DNA from: Bacteroidia bacterium
Lineage (GTDB): Bacteria; Bacteroidota; Bacteroidia; Bacteroidales; GWA2-32-17
Assembly: GCA_016218155.1 (NCBI GenBank)
Contig: JACREQ010000112.1
Coordinates: 1-49,541, forward strand
Direction: 5' to 3'
Length of the DNA: 49,541 bases
Positions 45,301 to 49,541 of this stretch are shown here, piece by piece. The notes beneath the pieces were generated by a model. The model was not told the origin of the DNA, made no database searches, and was given only the letters and a program-made list of their open reading frames with translations. The translations under genes and the position numbers were made by a program. Numbering within the stretch: position 1 is the stretch's first letter; every line of letters starts with the position of its first letter.

Positions 45301-46551
45301 TTGAACATAAATTCCCTTTTTCCACTTTGTAACATAATACGCTAATTTGCTTACATTTTTCTTTGTTGCAATACATTTTTTAAACTCTTCAGAAAAGCCA
45401 ACACTAACAAGGGGCTCAAAACTAAGCACATTAATTCCTTTTGTAGCTTCTGCAGAAGGAGAGCCAAGCAAAGTAAGAATAACATTATTGACTTCTTTAA
45501 TATTTCCCTCAATATCAATTAAAGCAATACCTGTAGGAGAATTTTCAAAGAGTGATTTAAACTTATTTTCACTTTCAAAATGTTTTTGCAAAAATTTAGT
45601 TCGTTCGGTAATATCTTGAAAAATCATAATAGCACCAAAGTTCTTACCATCAGCTTTCCCTATTGGCGAAACATTTAATGAAATCTGAAAAGTTTTATTT
45701 TTCTTTGTATGAAGTTCTGCATGCTCTTGTATTGAAATTGTTTTCCCAGCTAGTGCTTTTTCAATTATAGCAGGAATTGCCTTTTTCGTTTTGTTATTAA
45801 CAATAGATAAAACTTCATGTAATGGTTTGCCTATTACATCTTTTGCCTTACACTCTAACATTTGTTCAGCTACCCGATTAAGATTTACTATATTTGATTC
45901 TAAATCAGTAACAACAACACATTCACCTATACTCTGTAAGGTGAGCCTCAAATTTTCCTTATTCTCTTCTAATTTCTCCTGAGCCATTTTCCAATCAGTA
46001 AGATCCTGTGAAAGTCCAGCTCCACCAATAATTTCATTAGAATCCTCTCTGCTGTATAGTGGATGAGTTGTTAATTTAATATAAACTTCTTTTCCGCTTA
46101 AAGTTGATTTATAAAAACCTGTATAATTGCCAATTTCTCCTTTTAATGCAGCTCTAATACAGGGTAATACTCTTTTATCATTTATAGTATTCATATCAAG
46201 CCCCTTTAGGGCATGATATGGCGCAGAAAGTGTTTCAGAAAAAGCAGCATTTAGCTCACTAATTACAAGATTATTATCATAATAAAAAATCCCCGCAGGA
46301 GATGATGAAAACATTTGGCGAAATTTAACCTCATTCCAACGTAATTCATTAAGTATTTTAATAATTGTAGCATTTTTTTCAATTAAGGCTTCATTTGCAA
46401 TTGAGTATTTTTCATTTATCGCTTTGTATTCTTCATTCTGAGCTGCAACTTCTGCACAATAAGCTTTAAATTTATTTTCGCTTTCAATTAATTTCAAACT
46501 CAAATTTTCAAGTTCTTCGCTAATGCCTGATTTTTGTTGTTTGTGTGGCAT
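42334..46551 (-). CDS. Cytosolic multi-PAS hybrid histidine kinase / receiver protein
   Basis: 1405 residues without membrane segments. Order: N-terminal coiled coil (about 10-70), PAS1 (about 75-190), PAS2 (about 195-315), PAS3 (about 325-440), a GAF-like region (about 450-640), PAS4 (about 645-760), PAS5 with PAC (about 770-890), PAS6 (about 895-1010), HisKA with SHELRTPINGIIGFSNLL (phospho-acceptor His 1046), HATPase (NLLSNAVKFTN, RDTGIGIK, GGTGLGLTIS) and a C-terminal receiver (ILVAEDDDLN, LVLMDIQMP with Asp 1337, YISKPL). The kinase-receiver half is a paralogue of that of the 889-residue kinase at 28531. Ligands of the PAS/GAF sensors are unknown. No output domain. Confidence 0.92.
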   Translation of the reverse strand: MPHKQQKSGISEELENLSLKLIESENKFKAYCAEVAAQNEEYKAINEKYSIANEALIEKNATIIKILNELRWNEVKFRQMFSSSPAGIFYYDNNLVISELNAAFSETLSAPYHALKGLDMNTINDKRVLPCIRAALKGEIGNYTGFYKSTLSGKEVYIKLTTHPLYSREDSNEIIGGAGLSQDLTDWKMAQEKLEENKENLRLTLQSIGECVVVTDLESNIVNLNRVAEQMLECKAKDVIGKPLHEVLSIVNNKTKKAIPAIIEKALAGKTISIQEHAELHTKKNKTFQISLNVSPIGKADGKNFGAIMIFQDITERTKFLQKHFESENKFKSLFENSPTGIALIDIEGNIKEVNNVILTLLGSPSAEATKGINVLSFEPLVSVGFSEEFKKCIATKKNVSKLAYYVTKWKKGIYVQYTLSPIPENDGIISGVILNIINVTAQKEAEEKEKKYIRDLELITKSSMEMLDLPLSTDPLKFIGERLKSIIGDNTVIINKYSLKTKTSATEYVFCKEERKENFKALLNKEVEKLKFDKTPPKVHNYNFIKKLVEIDPIEFFVNACYFPEKESSKIVEIQKVSKVYFMGICPDNKLLANLIIITYNNEIIENKEVIETFINQTSLVLQRRIALKNLSDAEQLYNNTLNSISEFIHVTDNNLNIIFANAALKNIYINLGLNSNIEGLGIKEASPFLTDVALEKYNKVINDKMPVISEETTLINGRMFHTETIITPVIENNEITRIITSVRDVTEGKKAELELIKTKEKIEESENRLQLISGLTSDYIFQLDVNEKGEVRISYLSENFYTVTGRSFEEANPENWINYFHPDDVDKALKLLKLVVSTGNTQEAECRTFLKDGHLRWVSILAKAKLNEENSKVIAIVGSVKDITQRKNAEDALIKSENLLRNILELSNISMAIINFNGIIEFINKQAVKTFGYLHEDIPNMECWWNLAYPEENYRKQTIEQFMGLVNKAVTEKCEIERREYYPTCKDGTVKTMIIFGVVVEDKIFVMFEDITERKFAEEQIKEALKKAEESDKLKSAFLANMSHELRTPINGIIGFSNLLLKPDNTEEKKEKYVSQINASTAMLLRLIEDIIDIAKIESGSITIEKLPCKLSDILNELYLHYKQELKARSKENIKLVYNQYSDTNLTIVTDPFRLRQVLLNLLSNAVKFTNRGEIEYGFTLENEEILFYVRDTGIGIKPEHLTLIFERFAQLELSLSRKFGGTGLGLTISKNIIEFLGGKIWVESEWEKGSTFYFNIPADIIQVSNEIVENLIFNPNQFNWKQFTILVAEDDDLNFMFIEEMLLDTEVKLIRAKNGLEAIDLVKTNHEISLVLMDIQMPFMDGSQSTKLILSIRPDLPIIAQTAFALASEKELSFKAGCIDYISKPLDVEELHIKIKKYLPFN

Positions 46552-46662
46552 AATTCAAATATTTATGTAAAGATAATATTTTCACTTAACTTGACTGTTC
46601 TTATATAATATTATTAAGCATTTTCTTTGTATATAATTCGTTCCTAACAGCATTTTAAACAT

Positions 46663-46670
46663 TATCTTTG
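46663..46670 (+). promoter_or_regulatory. -7 box of the copper ATPase gene
   Basis: TATCTTTG, full match to TAnnTTTG, 20 bases before the TTG start at 46691. A TTCG 22 bases upstream is a one-mismatch -33 candidate. Confidence 0.55.
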
Positions 46671-46690
46671 TATTTTAATTCTTCTTAAAA

Positions 46691-48910
46691 TTGAACTCAA
46701 AAAATAATATATCTGTAGAATACCCTGTCTCAGGTATGGCATGTGCCGCATGTGCTATTTCTGTTGAATCAACTTTAAATAATGTTGACGGCGTAAATAA
46801 AGTAAATGTAAATTTTGCAACCCGTACAGTTCAAATTGATTATAATTCAGACATTGTAAATCCAAACGATTTTAAAAAAGCTGTAGAAGCATTTGGTTAT
46901 AACTTAATACTTGAATCCGATTCTGAAAATTCAGTTGAAATTGAACAAACAAAAGATATTAAAAAATTAACAAGGGATGTTATCGGTTCTTTTGCTTTAT
47001 CGATTCCTGTATTTATTATGTCTATGTTTTTTCATCATTATCATAATTTAAATTGGATAATGATGTTTCTGACACTCTTTGTTATCGTAATTTTTGGAAA
47101 ATCATTTTATCAGATTGCATTTAAACAGGCAAAACATGGAAAAGCTAACATGGATACACTTGTTGCTTTAAGTACCGGATTTTCTTTTATTTTTAGTTTT
47201 ATAAATACTATATATCCACAATGGCTGATTAAAAATGGAGTCGAGCCACATGTATATTATGAGTCGGCCGCTATTATTGTAAGTTTTATTTTAACCGGCA
47301 GACTTTTAGAATCACGATCAAGACTTAAAACTTCATCGGCATTAAAGAATCTTATCGGACTTCAGCCAAAAACAATAACGTTAGTAGATGGTAACGAAGA
47401 AAGAGATATTGATTTGCGTGTTGCCGAACCTGGAATGTTAATAAAGGTAAGACCAGGTGAAAGAGTCCCTGTGGATGGAATAATAGTTTCAGGACAGTCA
47501 TTCGTAGATGAAAGCACAATTACAGGCGAACCCATTCCTAATGAAAAAATACAGGGAGAAAAAGTTTTTGCAGGAACAGTTAATCAATCCGGAGTTTTTA
47601 TTTTTGAAGCAACAGGCGTTGGAAACAATACTGTATTGGGACAAATAATAAAAGCCGTTAAGCATGCACAAGGCTCAAAAGCACCAGTTCAGAATTTAGC
47701 CGACAAAATTGCCGGAATTTTTGTACCTATTGTTATAGGAATTGCATTGTTAAGTTTTTGTTTATGGTTTTTTATTGGAGGCTTTCCTTATATTACGCAT
47801 GCTGTTTTAACAATGGTTACTGTATTAGTAATTGCCTGTCCTTGTGCACTAGGATTAGCAACACCAACAGCAATAATTGTGGGCGTTGGAAAAGGAGCAG
47901 AAAATGGAATTTTAATTCGAGATGCTTCAAGCCTCGAAAATGCATGTAAAATTTCAGTAGTTGCATTTGACAAAACAGGTACTTTAACAGAAGGTAAACC
48001 AGAAGTTGAAGAGATTGTATGGGAGCATGGTTATAATTCTGACTTTAATATTGCCGCTATTTTATCGGCAGAATCAGCATCAGAGCACCCTTTGGCAAAA
48101 GCTATTTCAAATTATTTTTTACTAAAAGAATACAAAATTGAAACGATAACAAATTTTAAAAGTCACGCAGGTTTAGGAATAACAGCCGATATTGCTAATA
48201 CTTTTATTGGTATAGGAAATATAAAGTTTCTGGATAGTATAGGGATGAAACCCAGTTTACATATAATACATGAATCTGAAAGACTACTACAACAAGGATA
48301 TACTATTGTATATGCAGGTTTAGAAAATAAGATTATTTCTATAATTGCTTTAACTGATAAAATTAAACCGACAGCATTAAAAGCAATAACAATGTTAAAG
48401 GAAATGAAAATAAAAACTATTCTTTTAACCGGAGATAATACACAAACGGCAAGTATTGTTTCAGAAAAACTGGGATTAGATGAATTTAAAGCTGCACTTT
48501 TGCCAGCTCAGAAAGCCGAACATATTGCAAACATTAAACAAAAAGGAAATATTGTTGCAATGATTGGGGATGGAATTAATGATGCTCAGGCATTAACAGA
48601 AGCTAACGTAAGCATGGCAATGGGTAAAGGTTCAGATATTGCAATTGATGTTGCAGATTTAACCATTGTAAGCTCAGACCCTGTTAAAGTGGCACAAGCA
48701 ATTAAATTATCTAAGTATACCATTAAAGCAGTTAAACAAAATTTATTCTGGGCTTTTATTTATAATATTATTGGGATTCCTGTAGCAGCAGGAATATTGT
48801 TCCCTTTCTTTGGTTATTTGTTAAATCCTATGATTGCAGGAGCTGCGATGGCATTAAGCTCTGTATCTGTTATTACAAATAGCTTAAGATTACGATATGT
48901 TAAATTTTAA
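46691..48910 (+). CDS. copA: Copper-exporting P-type ATPase (CopA-like)
   Basis: 739 residues of the P1B-1 type. One N-terminal HMA domain (1-70) with [10 protein letters not shown] (C18, C21), eight membrane helices, the metal-site CPC at C383-P384-C385 in [13 protein letters not shown], the phosphorylated Asp427 in [16 protein letters not shown] (nucleotide-site HP), TGDN and [10 protein letters not shown]. The CPC pattern with single HMA is that of copper(I) exporters. Start codon TTG at 46691: the reading frame is closed by a stop four codons upstream and no ATG precedes the HMA motif. Followed by an HMA-only gene, together a copper-efflux pair. No copper-responsive regulator adjacent. 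Confidence 0.95.
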   Translation: MNSKNNISVEYPVSGMACAACAISVESTLNNVDGVNKVNVNFATRTVQIDYNSDIVNPNDFKKAVEAFGYNLILESDSENSVEIEQTKDIKKLTRDVIGSFALSIPVFIMSMFFHHYHNLNWIMMFLTLFVIVIFGKSFYQIAFKQAKHGKANMDTLVALSTGFSFIFSFINTIYPQWLIKNGVEPHVYYESAAIIVSFILTGRLLESRSRLKTSSALKNLIGLQPKTITLVDGNEERDIDLRVAEPGMLIKVRPGERVPVDGIIVSGQSFVDESTITGEPIPNEKIQGEKVFAGTVNQSGVFIFEATGVGNNTVLGQIIKAVKHAQGSKAPVQNLADKIAGIFVPIVIGIALLSFCLWFFIGGFPYITHAVLTMVTVLVIACPCALGLATPTAIIVGVGKGAENGILIRDASSLENACKISVVAFDKTGTLTEGKPEVEEIVWEHGYNSDFNIAAILSAESASEHPLAKAISNYFLLKEYKIETITNFKSHAGLGITADIANTFIGIGNIKFLDSIGMKPSLHIIHESERLLQQGYTIVYAGLENKIISIIALTDKIKPTALKAITMLKEMKIKTILLTGDNTQTASIVSEKLGLDEFKAALLPAQKAEHIANIKQKGNIVAMIGDGINDAQALTEANVSMAMGKGSDIAIDVADLTIVSSDPVKVAQAIKLSKYTIKAVKQNLFWAFIYNIIGIPVAAGILFPFFGYLLNPMIAGAAMALSSVSVITNSLRLRYVKF

Positions 48911-48919
48911 ATAAAATAT

Positions 48920-49129
48920 ATGGAAACAAAACAATTTAAAACCAATTTTAAATGCAGTGGCTGCAGTTCAAGAGTTGGAGATTTTTTTAAAAATGAACCT
49001 CGCATAAAATCATGGGATACTGATTTAACTCATGCTGACAAGATTTTAACAGTAAGTTTTGATGAAATTACTGCAGAAGAAATAATTTTAATAATTAAAA
49101 AAGCCGGATACTCGGCTAATGTAATTTAA
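48920..49129 (+). CDS. Small heavy-metal-associated (CopZ-like) protein
   Basis: 69 residues forming one HMA domain: FKCSGCSSRVGDFF (Cys12, Cys15 of CxxC) and the C-terminal strand-helix ITAEEIILIIKKAGYSANVI. Likely cytosolic copper chaperone delivering Cu(I) to the ATPase encoded nine bases upstream. The motif CSGC with no preceding Met (usual GMxCxxC) is a mild departure. Ends nine bases before folK, so the three may be cotranscribed. Confidence 0.85.
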   Translation: METKQFKTNFKCSGCSSRVGDFFKNEPRIKSWDTDLTHADKILTVSFDEITAEEIILIIKKAGYSANVI

Positions 49130-49138
49130 TATTATTTG

Positions 49139-49541
49139 ATGAAAACTGCTCTTCTGCTACTAGGAACCAATATTGGAAACAGATTGAATAACATTAATTC
49201 TGCAATTGAATTAATAAATATTTCCGTTGGAAAAGTGTTAAAAAAGTCGAGTATATATGAAACAGAGCCATGGGGATTTTCATCCGATCAGTTTTTTTTC
49301 AATATGGCATTAACAATAGAAACCATATTATCCCCTTATGAACTAATTATAAAACTTGGTGAAATTGAAAAAGAAATTGGAAGAACACGTTCAAATAACA
49401 TTAGTTACGAAAACAGGATTATTGACATAGACATTTTATCATTTGATGATGAAATAATAAGTACTTCTGAATTAGAAATACCTCATCCACGTTTGCATTT
49501 AAGACGCTTTACACTTTTACCAATACAGGAAATACTTCCTG
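49139..49541 (+). CDS. folK: 2-amino-4-hydroxy-6-hydroxymethyldihydropteridine diphosphokinase (HPPK), 5' part
   Basis: Transfers pyrophosphate from ATP to hydroxymethyl-dihydropterin in folate synthesis. 134 codons are visible before the window ends. Seen: LLLGTNIGNRLNNINSAIEL (family opening, GxNxGxR), SSIYETEPWGFSSDQFFFNM (pterin site with the conserved W and N), LGEIEKEIGRTR and the ATP/Mg motif NRIIDIDILSFDDE, then EIPHPRLHLRRFTLLPIQEI. Typical length about 150-165, so only the last few residues are missing. Confidence 0.95.
   Translation, partial: MKTALLLLGTNIGNRLNNINSAIELINISVGKVLKKSSIYETEPWGFSSDQFFFNMALTIETILSPYELIIKLGEIEKEIGRTRSNNISYENRIIDIDILSFDDEIISTSELEIPHPRLHLRRFTLLPIQEILP

Noticed and set aside
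1-49541. CRISPR array, insertion sequence or defence island
   Set aside because: No regularly spaced identical repeats, no transposase and no recognised defence gene were found on either strand; the only tandem repeats are inside a coding sequence.

Overview
The window looks like a chromosomal segment of a member of the Bacteroidota. The DNA is AT-rich (very roughly 30-32% G+C by eye). Upstream regions carry boxes that fit the Bacteroidota housekeeping promoter (TAnnTTTG, sometimes with TTTG about 19 bases upstream). Signal peptides typically end in ...AQ, lipoproteins carry a Cys after a short hydrophobic leader, and many families are typical of the phylum: DUF4783 next to nadC, a YwqK/MORN lipid-side protein, a Wzi/RemB-like barrel, a GldN-like protein, TamB next to tsaD, and TrmH without extra domains. 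No rRNA, tRNA, CRISPR array, transposase or prophage gene was found. All genes look intact except the two cut by the window edges (rnhB at the left, folK at the right).

Layout. 1-2.5 kb: rnhB (partial), a secreted DNA/RNA nuclease and a TrmH-type rRNA/tRNA methyltransferase, followed by a GC-rich inverted-repeat island (2.56-2.71 kb). 2.7-8.9 kb (minus): an uncharacterised lipoprotein, then the run rlmH -> large NtrY-like sensor kinase -> birA. 9.0-11.7 kb (plus): DUF4783 protein, nadC, a YihY-family membrane protein and a MORN-repeat protein. 11.8-14.5 kb (minus): two TPR genes that share an almost identical 38-bp leader. 14.6-18.4 kb (minus): a 1257-residue secreted fibre/adhesin-like protein with tandem repeats. 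18.6-20.5 kb (minus): an ExbB-ExbD-TonB operon. 20.6-26.8 kb: tamB diverging from tsaD, with a small outer-membrane-type gene behind tsaD. 27-28.3 kb: metK with a well-formed promoter and two terminators. 28.5-32.5 kb (minus): a hybrid histidine kinase and an NAD-dependent epimerase. 32.5-37.8 kb (plus): Wzi/RemB-like barrel, leuS, and a DUF4412 lipoprotein. 37.8-39.6 kb (minus): a nucleoside phosphorylase and a SirB1-type transglutaminase-like protein. 39.8-42.3 kb (plus): universal stress protein, GldN-like lipoprotein and YafK-type L,D-transpeptidase, apparently one operon. 42.3-46.6 kb (minus): a cytosolic six-PAS hybrid kinase. 46.7-49.5 kb (plus): copper ATPase, a small CxxC metallochaperone and folK.

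How genes fit together. Much of the window is housekeeping (tRNA charging and modification, SAM synthesis, NAD and folate synthesis, biotin attachment, ribosome methylation). The rest is cell-envelope work: TonB energisation, TamB-type outer-membrane assembly, a peptidoglycan-acting enzyme, lipoproteins and a repeat-rich surface protein. Three large sensor kinases are present without an obvious dedicated DNA-binding response regulator nearby. The copper ATPase and its small HMA protein form a copper-export pair.

No complete, obviously new defence or mobile system is visible. The items most worth a second look are the duplicated GldN-like module paired with a YafK-type enzyme, the GC-rich imperfect palindrome at 2.6 kb, the duplicated leader in front of the TPR genes, the overlapping tsaD/tamB promoter region with non-ATG starts, and a dyad between two divergent promoters at 32.5 kb.
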